64,000 bases of DNA, taken from the NCBI GenBank assembly GCA_022483045.1, contig JAKVOA010000001.1:1282501-1346500 (forward strand). Direction: 5' to 3'. Below, piece after piece: positions 52,594-62,081 of the stretch. Numbering within the stretch: position 1 is the stretch's first letter; every line of letters begins with the position of its first letter. The translations under genes were made by a program, and so were the position numbers. The DNA comes from Oscillospiraceae bacterium (lineage in GTDB: Bacteria > Bacillota > Clostridia > Oscillospirales > Acutalibacteraceae). The notes below the pieces were generated by a model. The model did not search any database, was not told the origin of the DNA, and worked only from the letters and a program-made list of their open reading frames with translations.

Positions 52594-52950
52594 ATGAAAG
52601 AAAACAAATCTGCACTTACCTACCGGCAGCGCCGGCACCGGGTCACTGCCCTTGCCATTCCGTTTATCATTGCAATCGTATCCAGCATGATGTGCCTGTT
52701 TTGTTTTGCTGCTGTGGATACTTCGGGGATCAACGCCACACTGAATAACATTACTCTGGTTGTCCAGGCGATTGGAGGCGGCATGGCGATTGTCTGCATC
52801 GTCTGGATCGGCATCAAATACATGACCGGCGGGCGCGAGGGGATGTTAGATGCAAAGAAGCAGACCGTGTGTCTCGTTGTTGGTCTCATCTGTGTCTGCT
52901 CAGCTCCGGCAATTAAGTCTCTGATCGTCAGCATGAGCGGTTTCCACTGA
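52594..52950 (+). CDS. VirB2/TrbC-like pilin subunit
   Basis: A 118-residue membrane protein with a long hydrophobic leader (AIPFIIAIVSSMMCLFCFAA, about 20-40), a short loop, and two further helices (VVQAIGGGMAIVCIVWIGIKYM and VCLVVGLICVCSAPAI). This matches the TrbC/VirB2 arrangement. It is probably processed and assembled in the mating channel. The ATG at 52594 has AAAGGAG upstream. Confidence 0.82.
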   Translation: MKENKSALTYRQRRHRVTALAIPFIIAIVSSMMCLFCFAAVDTSGINATLNNITLVVQAIGGGMAIVCIVWIGIKYMTGGREGMLDAKKQTVCLVVGLICVCSAPAIKSLIVSMSGFH

Positions 52951-52966
52951 GAACATATAAGCATTT

Positions 52967-53029
52967 TGACTTTGGGCTTAACGAGAAGGGCCTGCCACGC
53001 GGCAAGCCCTTTTATTAAACCCAAAGTCA
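52967..53029 (+). promoter_or_regulatory. Nested hairpin between the VirB2-like and virD4 genes (possible attenuator)
   Basis: Outer arms TGACTTTGGG (52967-52976) and CCCAAAGTCA (53020-53029) enclose AAGGGC/GCCCTT and an apical TGCC/GGCA stem, the latter followed by TTTATT. The outer arm ends two bases before the virD4 AAGGAG, so alternative folds could stop transcription or mask translation. Confidence 0.7.
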
Positions 53030-53043
53030 TAAGGAGTGATATT

Positions 53044-55410
53044 TTGAAACGAAAAAACTTGAATCCCAAAGAGAAGTTCCGGTTTCGTATGCAGCGCTTT
53101 CTCTCCCGCCGCCCGGTTGTCATCGCCGCCAGCGTCCTTCATGGCCTCCTCTGGTTTATACTGATGAATTTTGGAATACAGTTCCTTTACGGCGCGACGG
53201 AATGTGTCCGAACCAGGCGATTCCTCTTTTCTGCTCCGAATCCGTTCTGTCTGACGGCGCGGCTGTGGTGGATATATCTGATCGGTGGCGCTGTCATCGC
53301 GGCTTTTTCCGTAAAATTTGGTTTTCACATGATTTATTCCTATGAACCGCTTGCAGATTCTGACGCCAAAGGTGGACAACGCTGGACAACTATACGTGAA
53401 CTAAAAGAGCAATACCGCTCTATTCCGGAATGCTGTACGCCGCAGCAAGCGCAAATTTCATCCGTTGAGTATGAGGGTGATATTGACGGAAAAGGAGGGG
53501 TTCCCATCAGTCGTGTGGGGAAAAGAATCTTTATTGATGACGGCGCGGTCAACAACTTGATTATTGGCATGACACGCAGCGGCAAAGGCGAAACCTTCGT
53601 TTTTCCCACGATTGATATTTTTAGCCGTCCGCGCCTGCTCGCAGACAAAGCAAGTTTAATTCTTTCCGACCCAAAGGGAGAGCTGGCCGCAACTGCAAGC
53701 GATACCCTGCGCCGCCGTGGGTACGACGTCTATGTCTTTAACCTCAAGCCACCGATGGACGGCCTGTCCTATAACCCGCTGGAGCTGATAAAGCAAACTT
53801 ATATCTCGTATCTTGAGAAAAAGGAGGCTGCTACAGGACTGCCGGATGGGCCAGAAAAGGCCGCGCTGATTATCAAGGCAGACGCGGAAAGCGGCGCTGC
53901 GGAGACCTACGCAAAGTCCTTAGCTTACATTATTAATTTTGATCCGAACGCAAAGGAAAAAATTTGGCAAGAATGGAGTACGTCCATTACGACCGCCGCA
54001 ATCCTGGCTATTGTGTGTGACTGCTGCGAATCCGCACGACGCTGCCAGCAAACCGGCGACGAAGCAGGCGCGCAGCGGTGGTATAACCGTATCACGATGT
54101 ACTCGGTTGCGCGATTCATCGTCGATTACTGCAAACCGGATCCGGACAATCCCAACGCAGTACCTGCTTTGGATAAAATTATTATGTCAAAAGAATGGGC
54201 TGCAAAATACCAGTACAGCCCGGTCAACGCTGCTGATAACCGCACAAAAGGCAACATCACAGCAGAGACAATGGCAAAATTGAATCAGCTTCTGCTAACC
54301 CCGATTGCGAAACTTACCGCAAAGAATGACCTAAGCTTTGAAAATATAGGCTTTGGGGAAAAGCCAGTTGCCCTCTTTTTGGTTACGCCAGACAGCGACC
54401 ACAGCAACGATTTTATTCTCTCCATGTTTATCACACAGCTCTATCAGGCGCTTTGCAGGAGAGCCGATGAAATGCCGGGAAACCGGTGCGCCCGGGAAGT
54501 CCGGTTTGAACTGGACGAGTTCGGCAACATCCCCCCTATCCCTCACATGGAAACGATGATTACCGTCTGCCTTGGCCGGAACATCCGCTTTGACCTCATT
54601 ATCCAGTCCTACGCGCAGCTGGAAACGCTCTACGGAAAGGCCGCCGCCGAAACGATTATCGGGAACTGCGGCAACCAGTATTTTTTAAAGTCCGGCGATA
54701 CCGATACCGCGAAGAAATTTTCCGCCATGGTGGGCAACCACACAATCGCCGTCAATTCCCGCTACGGGTCCCCGCTGGACATGCACAAGAGTATGCAGGA
54801 ATCCACCGATGCGAAGCCACTTATCAATGAAAATGACCTGCAAAAGCTGGTCCTTGGGGAAAACGTCATTGTCCGCTTTATGCATCAGGTGGATTTAAAA
54901 GGCAGGCCTATCAACCAATACCCGATTTTCAACTACGCAAAAACCCGCATGAAACCCAGGTATCAGTACCTTTCTCACACTTTTCCGGCAGGAAAGTCCT
55001 TCTCGGACCTGAATCTGATTACTTCGTGCACGCATATCGACGTCAACCTGGCCACGCTTGCCTATACCCCGGGAATTCTGTTCGAGGATACCACCGGAAA
55101 TAGAGCGGCTACACAAACAGAGCCGACCGCTGACGAAGAACGGCAATATGAAGACCACACGAACGATCCCCTCCTTGCTTGCCTGGATGGAAAAGCAAGA
55201 ACCTATCTGGTGGATATTATAAAGACAACTGCCGCGTTTACTGATGCCCAAACCGAGGAACTCCCCGCGATGACTATAACACAGTTTGAGACGGCGTTAC
55301 AGGAATCGCTAAAAAATGGCCGCATCAGAAACAGCGTTTACGAGGAACTGTGGAGCACCGCAAACAAAGCGGTGATTTTGAACAATGAGAAAGGAGCAGA
55401 CGAACCATGA
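53044..55410 (+). CDS. VirD4/TraG-type coupling ATPase
   Basis: A 788-residue type IV coupling protein that brings the relaxase-DNA complex to the channel. Two N-terminal membrane helices (about 22-50 and 70-95), Walker A GMTRSGKGETFVF (about 172-184), SDPKGELAATASDTLRRRGY, and Walker B FELDEFGNIPPIPHMETM (about 486) are present. The TTG start at 53044 is set by AAGGAGTGATATT; a longer reading from 52966 would run through the hairpin. Its stop overlaps the next start (ATGA). Confidence 0.94.
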   Translation: MKRKNLNPKEKFRFRMQRFLSRRPVVIAASVLHGLLWFILMNFGIQFLYGATECVRTRRFLFSAPNPFCLTARLWWIYLIGGAVIAAFSVKFGFHMIYSYEPLADSDAKGGQRWTTIRELKEQYRSIPECCTPQQAQISSVEYEGDIDGKGGVPISRVGKRIFIDDGAVNNLIIGMTRSGKGETFVFPTIDIFSRPRLLADKASLILSDPKGELAATASDTLRRRGYDVYVFNLKPPMDGLSYNPLELIKQTYISYLEKKEAATGLPDGPEKAALIIKADAESGAAETYAKSLAYIINFDPNAKEKIWQEWSTSITTAAILAIVCDCCESARRCQQTGDEAGAQRWYNRITMYSVARFIVDYCKPDPDNPNAVPALDKIIMSKEWAAKYQYSPVNAADNRTKGNITAETMAKLNQLLLTPIAKLTAKNDLSFENIGFGEKPVALFLVTPDSDHSNDFILSMFITQLYQALCRRADEMPGNRCAREVRFELDEFGNIPPIPHMETMITVCLGRNIRFDLIIQSYAQLETLYGKAAAETIIGNCGNQYFLKSGDTDTAKKFSAMVGNHTIAVNSRYGSPLDMHKSMQESTDAKPLINENDLQKLVLGENVIVRFMHQVDLKGRPINQYPIFNYAKTRMKPRYQYLSHTFPAGKSFSDLNLITSCTHIDVNLATLAYTPGILFEDTTGNRAATQTEPTADEERQYEDHTNDPLLACLDGKARTYLVDIIKTTAAFTDAQTEELPAMTITQFETALQESLKNGRIRNSVYEELWSTANKAVILNNEKGADEP

Positions 55411-57575
55411 GCAAAAACAGTTTCCAGAAACTGGACAGCCCGCTTCAAAGGCACCGCTCGACTTGCCTTCCGAAGACGCTGTCGGTCGCTTGTACCACCG
55501 CTTTGGTTGCCTATACATTGATTCTTCCGGCTTTTGCAAAGAGCACCGAAGTTGCGCTCAATCAGGGTGAGACAAACGAGACGGTCATCATCAGGTGGAT
55601 AGACGCGGCGCATTTGCCGCGAAGCAATGTAGGCTCCTACATCTTCCGTATCATCGGCTGGACCTTAATTAAGGCCCTGCGGATGCTGGTAAACGGTGTA
55701 CAGAGTGTTGTTACTAAAATCACCGGCAATATGGGGAACCTCTTTGGCAGCGCAAACGATCCATCCACCTGGGGAAAAGGCGTCTTCTCCGGCACCTATC
55801 AGACCATTATCCTTGTTTTTCTCGGCCTGCTTGCAGTGGTAATTGGCTACATCGGCATCACCTATATGCTGAAGCCGCAGAAGATTGGTACGCTTGCGCG
55901 GAACATCGCGATTGGCATTGTCCTGGCCGTGAGTCTGCCGTTTTTTGTAGGCGGCGGTTTCCACCTGACGAATCAGTTTATTTCTGCGATTCCCGGCAGC
56001 AGAACCCCAATTGGAGATCAGCTGCTCATGACAAATGTCTATGATGTTCTAAATCTAGACAACGCGGATACGCTCAACCAGATCGCGGCTGATCCCGCTA
56101 CATTTTCTTCTTTAGGGAAGCTGGGCCAACTGAAAGCTGCGGGAGAACTGGCACCCATTAACAGGACAAAAAGCGCTACAGAAAAAGAGAACTTTTTTAA
56201 TCAGGTTGACATTACAGAGACGGTCGGCCTGGCCGGATGGTGGGGGAATGACGCCACTACAGAAGACGGCTTTTGGAACAACCGTGTGGTGAGGGACAAA
56301 AACGGTAACGAGTCCCTCCAGGCGTTGAGTGATGGCCGCATCGGAAACGACGGCAAGTCCGGAAATATCCTCGGCAACCAGTATTACCGCTACGATGTTG
56401 ACTGGGCGATACTGTTTGTCTCGCTCATTGCCATGTCCTTTGCCCTTGTGCTCTGCGGTATTAAGCTAGTGCGCCTGATCTTTGAACTCTCTGTAAAGCA
56501 GCTTCTGGGCCAGATTCTGGCCTTCCTGGATATTCACACAATGCAGCGCCTGAAAAAGTGTCTGTACAGCATTTTAGGAACGCTTGCATCCATCTTCGGC
56601 ATTTCCCTGATGCTGCAACTTTACGTTGCGGCACAGAGCCAGATAGCCACCTGGTCAGGGACGGGCAGCGCCTTTGGGAATGTATTTGCGAATATTATTA
56701 TTCAGATTGCCCTCGCCTGGATGGTGATCGACGGCCCGGACATTTTTGAGCGTATCTTTGGAATTGACATCGGCGTAAAAAGCGCTTTGGGGACCATGTA
56801 TGGGCTGCAATCTGCCGGGCGCGCGGTGGGCGCGGTCGGAAAATCAATTTTCGGCGCCCGGACTCCAGACGGCAGCGGACGTGTTGGCGGCCTGTTCGGC
56901 CAGCATGGTGTTTCGGATAAGGTCTCCGGCGCAGTGAGCACAGCCGCCGGAGCAGCCGGTGCCGCTGGCGGATTTGCGGCGGGAGCGGTTGCCGGGAGCC
57001 GCGCGGGTATTCCACACAATGGCAATGGAGGCGGAGACGCTCCTGCCGCTCAGAGTGCCGCCACCGCCACAGATTCCAATCAGAGTGCCAACAGCGCTGA
57101 AAAAAAGGCACGTAAAGATTTTCAGTCAGCGACCGCACACAGAGAATCCCCGCAAACCGGCTTTGCGGTTGCCGGGAGCCGCGCGGGTATTCCACACAAT
57201 GGCAATGGAGGCGTCGCGGCAGGCAATGGAGGCGGAGACGCTCCTGCAACCGGCTTTGCCGACGCCCAAAAGAACGTGCATCAGGCGAAGAATGGCGGCG
57301 CTGTTCCAGACAATGCAGAGGACGGCCCGGCCACCGTGGAAAGCGCGGATGAGAAACCGGATCGGTTTGCGACAGACGACTTTGCCGCGGCGGAATATGA
57401 GAGGCAACAAATGCGGGGCTATGGAGAGACAACCGGTGAATACCTGCACAGCCGGGCCGCCAACGCACAAAAAGCGTTTCTCAACAGCCGCTTTGCGAAA
57501 CCTGCCAGGATGACAAAGCGCGCCTATAACCTCGCTAAAAATTCCGCCATCAATCACCGAGTTGATAAATCCTAG
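55407..57575 (+). CDS. VirB6/TrbL-like polytopic mating-channel protein
   Basis: A 722-residue protein with a signal-like N-terminal helix (ACTTALVAYTLILPAFAKST), a block of membrane helices (about 80-185), an extracytoplasmic domain, and a second block (about 330-455), then a long Gly/Ala/Asn-rich cytoplasmic tail. The tail carries a duplication of 16 residues (AVAGSRAGIPHNGNGG). It takes the VirB6 place in the operon. The identification rests on topology and context rather than on a motif. Confidence 0.78.
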   Translation: MSKNSFQKLDSPLQRHRSTCLPKTLSVACTTALVAYTLILPAFAKSTEVALNQGETNETVIIRWIDAAHLPRSNVGSYIFRIIGWTLIKALRMLVNGVQSVVTKITGNMGNLFGSANDPSTWGKGVFSGTYQTIILVFLGLLAVVIGYIGITYMLKPQKIGTLARNIAIGIVLAVSLPFFVGGGFHLTNQFISAIPGSRTPIGDQLLMTNVYDVLNLDNADTLNQIAADPATFSSLGKLGQLKAAGELAPINRTKSATEKENFFNQVDITETVGLAGWWGNDATTEDGFWNNRVVRDKNGNESLQALSDGRIGNDGKSGNILGNQYYRYDVDWAILFVSLIAMSFALVLCGIKLVRLIFELSVKQLLGQILAFLDIHTMQRLKKCLYSILGTLASIFGISLMLQLYVAAQSQIATWSGTGSAFGNVFANIIIQIALAWMVIDGPDIFERIFGIDIGVKSALGTMYGLQSAGRAVGAVGKSIFGARTPDGSGRVGGLFGQHGVSDKVSGAVSTAAGAAGAAGGFAAGAVAGSRAGIPHNGNGGGDAPAAQSAATATDSNQSANSAEKKARKDFQSATAHRESPQTGFAVAGSRAGIPHNGNGGVAAGNGGGDAPATGFADAQKNVHQAKNGGAVPDNAEDGPATVESADEKPDRFATDDFAAAEYERQQMRGYGETTGEYLHSRAANAQKAFLNSRFAKPARMTKRAYNLAKNSAINHRVDKS
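56985..57213 (+). repeat. Direct repeat within the VirB6-like gene
   Basis: A segment of about 48 identical bases at 56985-57032 recurs at 57165-57212, an offset of exactly 180 bases (60 codons). Both copies encode AVAGSRAGIPHNGNGG. A shorter GGAGGCGGAGACGCTCCTGC also recurs after each. Confidence 0.85.
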
Positions 57576-57586
57576 GAGGTATTTCC

Positions 57587-57955
57587 ATGCACAGAAAAGC
57601 CTACATACCCAAAAATCTTTCGGAGGAAATCAAGCTCTTTACGTTTGCCCGCTCCTCCTTTTACTTTAAAGATCTGCTGACAGTTGCCGTCTTTGCCGGT
57701 ATGTTTTTCCTCTGTTCCAGCAGTGTAAATTCGTGGTTTATCGTGCCCTATGTGATTTTTGCCTGCGTTATCTCTGTCTATCTGGTGCTTCCGGCCACTG
57801 CGACAAACCCCGGCAAGCGCAATTGGGAAGCAATTGCCCTGATGCTTGCCAAGGACCGCCGGACTGTGTTTTCTCTCAATCCGCAGCGCACGACAGGCTA
57901 TGATATTTTAAAAACGCTACCCGCAGAAAAGGAGAAGAGCAATGAATCAAGATGA
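57587..57955 (+). CDS. VirB3/PrgI-like membrane protein
   Basis: A 122-residue protein with two adjacent helices (about 28-70; LLTVAVFAGMFFLCSSSVNS, IVPYVIFACVISVYLVLPA) and a cytosolic C-terminus (GKRNWEAIALMLAKDRRTVF). This is the PrgI/TcpE-type arrangement found just before VirB4 in Firmicutes transfer operons. RBS AGGAGG. Overlaps the next gene by 14 bases. Confidence 0.8.
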   Translation: MHRKAYIPKNLSEEIKLFTFARSSFYFKDLLTVAVFAGMFFLCSSSVNSWFIVPYVIFACVISVYLVLPATATNPGKRNWEAIALMLAKDRRTVFSLNPQRTTGYDILKTLPAEKEKSNESR

Positions 57956-58736
57956 CTTTTCCACCGCCATTTTATCCGATCCGGCAGCCAAAAAAGCATT
58001 GGAGAAAATGGTGCTGAAACAAAAAAGGAAGGCCGCGCGCCGGCGGAAGGTCTCCTCCCATAAGAAAGAATCCGTTTTTTCTGTTAACTCAAATACAGAC
58101 AGCACGACAGAGGAGCGCGTGATCGTGTCCGCGGATATTCCGGCGGACGTCAGCCCCAGAAAGGCGGCCAGCCTCAAAAGAAAGGCTGCAAAGCTCGCGC
58201 ACCAGCAGGAACGCAAGGAGAGTCGCCTGGTGCAAAAGACATACTTTGACGAAACGGAGATTCGCTCAGTTGTCCGCAACCAGTCAAAGCCCGGCTTCGG
58301 ACATTTCCTTCTGTCCGACGGTTCTCGCATGGAGGTTATCGCACCGCGCGGCAGTTGTCTTTATAATTGCGGCGAGTCGGAGATTGGAATGACTGAAAAT
58401 CAGTTTATGCAGTGCCTGCGTGACTGCGATGTTCAGGACATTAAAATTGTCGGCATCAATACGCCGATGAATACAAAGTTCTACCAGGACGAATTGCAGT
58501 ACTATCTGCAAAATACAGACAATACGGAATACAAAGCCCTGCTGCAGGAATGTATCGACCAGCTTACCATGCTGGACGAAGCCCACTATGACCGGAAAAT
58601 TTATATTGAGATATACGCAAGAAGCGTTGAGTCCCTGCAAAAGGCAAAGGCCATTTTCCATGCGCGCCCGGTGTCGGCATATGATCTGATGATTGACCAG
58701 CAGACCAGCATTCTGCACAAGCTCAACAACCCGTAA
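57942..58736 (+). CDS. Transfer-operon protein preceding VirB4
   Basis: A 264-residue soluble protein: a very basic Lys/Arg/Ala-rich N-terminus (about 20-90), then a globular part from about 100 (VRNQSKPGFGHFLLSDGS, CGESEIGMTENQFMQCLRDC, YDRKIYIEIYARSVESLQKA). The latter resembles in style the N-terminal part of VirB4-type proteins, suggesting a split or duplicated VirB4 N-domain. It lies between the VirB3-like and VirB4 genes. No firm family assignment. Confidence 0.7.
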   Translation: MNQDDFSTAILSDPAAKKALEKMVLKQKRKAARRRKVSSHKKESVFSVNSNTDSTTEERVIVSADIPADVSPRKAASLKRKAAKLAHQQERKESRLVQKTYFDETEIRSVVRNQSKPGFGHFLLSDGSRMEVIAPRGSCLYNCGESEIGMTENQFMQCLRDCDVQDIKIVGINTPMNTKFYQDELQYYLQNTDNTEYKALLQECIDQLTMLDEAHYDRKIYIEIYARSVESLQKAKAIFHARPVSAYDLMIDQQTSILHKLNNP

Positions 58737-58750
58737 AGGAGGAAATTGTG

Positions 58751-60709
58751 ATGAAAAATCCAAAAGAAAAGAAAAAGGCTCTGGCACCGCCGCGAAAGAT
58801 CCTCTACCTTGAAAACGACCCTGCCTTTGCCAAAAAGGCTGGCTATAACCCGTACCTGATGACCAAAATTCAGCCGGAGGGAAACCTTGATTTTTCAGAT
58901 GTCAAATTTATAAGGATCGGCTCCAGCTATACCGCTTGTCTGCAAATTACAGAAATGCCGCAGGAGCCACTCGACTTTTGGGGACAGTTTTTAGTCAATA
59001 TCGACGAGGCAAACGTCACAATTGACTTGGGAAATCCCGACCAGAAGGACGCGAAGGAGAAGCTGGACCGCTCCATTATGGAGTTGGAAAGTCGCCCGTC
59101 AAAGTCGTCCGAGCAGGATATTGACACTGTAAACCGGCACGAACTGCTGCTCAGCATTCAAAACGATGTGGTGCGCGACCATGAAAAATTTAAAGAGATG
59201 GTGATTCGGTATTTCATTTCCGGGCAGAGCAAAGAGGTAGTCGATAAGAAAATCGAGCATGTCAAAGCGCGCCTCGCGGAACAAAAATTCTGCGCGCAGG
59301 TTTTCCTCAATGAACAGGAATACGAAATGCGCTCTATCACGCAGCCGCTTTCCCATCAGATTAAAAACATTAATCACCGGCGCGGTATTTTCATTCCCTC
59401 CTACGCGCTGGGCCTTTCCTGGCCGCTGAATAATTCGCGGCTGGATGACCCGCACGGAAACTTAATCGGTGTAACCAGTTCCGGGCAGTACGTCCATTAC
59501 GACATGTTTTATAAGAGCGCGTCCCGCAAATCATATGACGGCGTGGTCGTTGGGAATAAGGGCAGCGGCAAGTCTACACTTTTAAAGCTGCTGATTAAGT
59601 ACGCCGCGATTAAGGACAACTACATCCGCATCCTCGACTGCACGGGCGAATATTCCTTCTTTACGAAAGTGCTGGGCGGAACCGTGGTATCTATGGACGG
59701 CTCAAGCGGCAGGCTCAACCTGCTTGAGATTTTTCCCGGTGGGGAAAAGAATGCGGACACATTTGCGCAGCATCTTTCAAAATTAAACACGTTCTTAAAA
59801 TTTGTCGCGCCGGACTCTACAGACAACGATCGTAACGAATTTGAAGAGTATGCCAGAGAGCTTTATAAAGAGACCGGCATCTATGATCCGCAGGAAAAGG
59901 ACGCCGAAACAAAACAAATTACCGGCCTTCCTCCCGAAAAATATCCACAGCTCAGCGACCTTTTAAAATTGATTCAGCGCGACTTATATATTGACATGGA
60001 CACGCATACGATCAACAAAAACCTCTCCGAGTCGAAGCGCAACCGGCTGGAGGGTCTGGAGCTGACGGTGCGAAATCTGGTACAGTCTTACCCGAATCTG
60101 TTTGACGGAAAGACCACTTTACCGAATCTTACAGATCAGAAAGTCGTCGTCTATAACGTTCAGAACATTTCAAAAATGAAGGATGAAATCTTTCAGGCGC
60201 AGCTTTTCAACATTCTGAACCTGATGCTTTCCGATATGGTTCGTATCGGCGGAAAGAGTAAAAGGCAGTACGAGGCGGGCAAAGAAACGTGGGAAGTGCC
60301 CCATCTCCTTCTGGTTGTAGACGAGGCACACCGCTTCATCAACACAAACAATTTGCTGGTGCTGGATTACATGACGCGCATTCTGCGTGAGGGACGCAAA
60401 TATTTTACGTCCCTGTTTTTTGCGAGTCAGAGTATCCGCGATTTCGCGCCGGAGGCCAAAGAAGGAGCCGGAGTTGACAAGCTGAAGGGACTCTTTGAGC
60501 AGGTGCAATACAAATTTATCATGCAGCAGGATAGCAACTCTGTCAGTCTGCTAAAGAGTGTGTTTGGCGACAGCATTACCACCGGACAGCTCGAAATGAT
60601 TCCGCAGTTCCAGACCGGCGAGGCGGTTTTCCTCACTGGCGAAGATAATCTGCACATGTCCGTCCTTGCCGGGAAAGAGGACATTGAACGCTTTCAAGGT
60701 GGTGCTTGA
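58751..60709 (+). CDS. VirB4-type conjugation ATPase
   Basis: A 652-residue ATPase that powers the secretion channel. The N-terminal domain covers about 1-240. The motor domain has Walker A GNKGSGKSTLLKLL (about 268), DCTGEYSFFTKVLGG, Walker B LLLVVDEAHRFI (about 517-528), YMTRILREGRKYFTSLFFAS and a conserved QVQYKFIMQQ near the end. The ATG at 58751 has AAGGAGG eight bases upstream; a GTG directly before it is possible. Confidence 0.94.
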   Translation: MKNPKEKKKALAPPRKILYLENDPAFAKKAGYNPYLMTKIQPEGNLDFSDVKFIRIGSSYTACLQITEMPQEPLDFWGQFLVNIDEANVTIDLGNPDQKDAKEKLDRSIMELESRPSKSSEQDIDTVNRHELLLSIQNDVVRDHEKFKEMVIRYFISGQSKEVVDKKIEHVKARLAEQKFCAQVFLNEQEYEMRSITQPLSHQIKNINHRRGIFIPSYALGLSWPLNNSRLDDPHGNLIGVTSSGQYVHYDMFYKSASRKSYDGVVVGNKGSGKSTLLKLLIKYAAIKDNYIRILDCTGEYSFFTKVLGGTVVSMDGSSGRLNLLEIFPGGEKNADTFAQHLSKLNTFLKFVAPDSTDNDRNEFEEYARELYKETGIYDPQEKDAETKQITGLPPEKYPQLSDLLKLIQRDLYIDMDTHTINKNLSESKRNRLEGLELTVRNLVQSYPNLFDGKTTLPNLTDQKVVVYNVQNISKMKDEIFQAQLFNILNLMLSDMVRIGGKSKRQYEAGKETWEVPHLLLVVDEAHRFINTNNLLVLDYMTRILREGRKYFTSLFFASQSIRDFAPEAKEGAGVDKLKGLFEQVQYKFIMQQDSNSVSLLKSVFGDSITTGQLEMIPQFQTGEAVFLTGEDNLHMSVLAGKEDIERFQGGA

Positions 60710-60710
60710 G

Positions 60711-61799
60711 ATGGCCGCGAAAGAGTATCTTGAAAAAATCAGAAACGGCGCGGCAGTCCGGCAGGTTCGCATGTACCGCGTTGTAGTTTTCGTGATTGTA
60801 ATCGCAATGACCGTTTTCTGCACCTCAAAGCTCTGGATGCCAGACACTTCCGCGCCAGTCAATTCTGAAATTGGAACAAAGATAAGCACCTCAAATGCTG
60901 TATCTTTAACTTTAAAAAGCTGGATATATAATCCTGATACCAATTACATGGAAGCATCTTTCACAATTGACACAGACAATTATACGTCCCGCCAGGGATT
61001 ACAATTCAACACCAAGCTCTACAGCGACAACAGTCAGACTATGCCGCTCAACTGCACGGTAGCTTACAATGATACCGATTCCCTGATCTTTCAAATTCGG
61101 GATCTGCCGCCTGGTTGGAAAATTCTCTCCCTACGGGTTGGAGACAGCACACAGAATCTTTCCAACGCAAATATCGGAACTGCTATTGTGGATAGCAGCG
61201 ACTCAATCGACATATCTTCAGACAAAACTATTTCATCCAATACAAACCAAACTCCAGCTTGGTTTAACTGCGATGCCCGAAAAGTAACTATCAACAGCGC
61301 ACTGAAACCTAAAGATAAAATGACCTACGCTATGGATTCCATCTCTCTTAATATTGCGGACGAACAAAAGATAATCAGTCTGCTCAATGCAAAAACGCAG
61401 CAGTATAAATCCACAAAGAACGCCCTGGAAAGTGACATTGCGTCCATCAAAAAAGAAGAATTCTACCAGACCGATTCAGAAATACAGGAGTCCCGAAACA
61501 ACATTCAGGACAAAGAAAGCCAGATTAAAAATCTGGATACGAACTGTACCGACTCTGAAAAACAGATTGCCTTGTGCCAGGAAAAGATTTCAAAATTACA
61601 GCTAAAGCTGAGTGATTTAAAGCATGGCATTACGCGCAGCTATGTGGATTCTGACGCAGATTTCCAGTCGTCGTCCGCCGTTTCCGCCGCGCCGAGCAGC
61701 AGCTCTTCTCACCCGACAAGCAGCAAAGCAGTTTCCTCCACAATGAGTAAACCGGCTTCGTCTAAACCCGCCAGTAAACCGGCAACACCGAAAAAATGA
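60711..61799 (+). CDS. Membrane-anchored transfer protein with coiled coil
   Basis: A 362-residue protein: a short cytosolic N-terminus, one membrane helix (VVVFVIVIAMTVFCTSKLW, about 24-42), an extracytoplasmic beta-rich domain (about 50-210), a coiled coil (about 230-320) and a Ser/Pro/Lys-rich tail. The ATG at 60711 is one base past the VirB4 stop. It is the last gene before the oriT candidate. The topology would suit a VirB8-like or cell-wall spanning component, but no family is recognised. Confidence 0.72.
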   Translation: MAAKEYLEKIRNGAAVRQVRMYRVVVFVIVIAMTVFCTSKLWMPDTSAPVNSEIGTKISTSNAVSLTLKSWIYNPDTNYMEASFTIDTDNYTSRQGLQFNTKLYSDNSQTMPLNCTVAYNDTDSLIFQIRDLPPGWKILSLRVGDSTQNLSNANIGTAIVDSSDSIDISSDKTISSNTNQTPAWFNCDARKVTINSALKPKDKMTYAMDSISLNIADEQKIISLLNAKTQQYKSTKNALESDIASIKKEEFYQTDSEIQESRNNIQDKESQIKNLDTNCTDSEKQIALCQEKISKLQLKLSDLKHGITRSYVDSDADFQSSSAVSAAPSSSSSHPTSSKAVSSTMSKPASSKPASKPATPKK

Positions 61800-61840
61800 A
61801 GCTTTAAAGCAATTAATACATAGCACCAATCCGGCGCCTT

Positions 61841-62031
61841 TGGGGCATCAGGATAGCACCCGTGGGGCATCAGGATAGCACCTGGCTAGTGTAAACTGAT
61901 AGCATCGAAAAGCCCGGCACTGCCGGGCATATCACGATAGTGATATCATTTTTCCCTTATCCTGTTTTTCTTTTCGGGATTCTTCCTCATTCCCTGTAAA
62001 AAGCGCAGCGCCAAGCATCCCGAAAAGAAAA
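61841..62031 (+). other. Candidate origin of transfer (oriT)
   Basis: The 282-base gene-free interval upstream of the mobilisation genes holds a 20-bp direct repeat TGGGGCATCAGGATAGCACC (61841-61860 and 61863-61882), the palindrome GCCCGGCA-C-TGCCGGGC (61912-61928), ATATCAC/GTGATAT (61929-61946) and a 15-base perfect inverted repeat TTTTCTTTTCGGGAT (61966-61980) with ATCCCGAAAAGAAAA (62017-62031). Clustered repeats beside relaxosome genes are typical of oriT. The ATATCAC stem followed by T's may also terminate the transfer operon. Confidence 0.65.
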
Positions 62032-62081
62032 TCTCTCAGCCGCGCAGCGGCGCCCCTAAATGATAAAAAAGGAGCATTAAA

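Noticed and set aside
56698-57468. A 256-codon Arg-rich frame antisense to the VirB6-like gene
   Set aside because: Composition is a by-product of the Gly/Ala-rich tail; no start signal.
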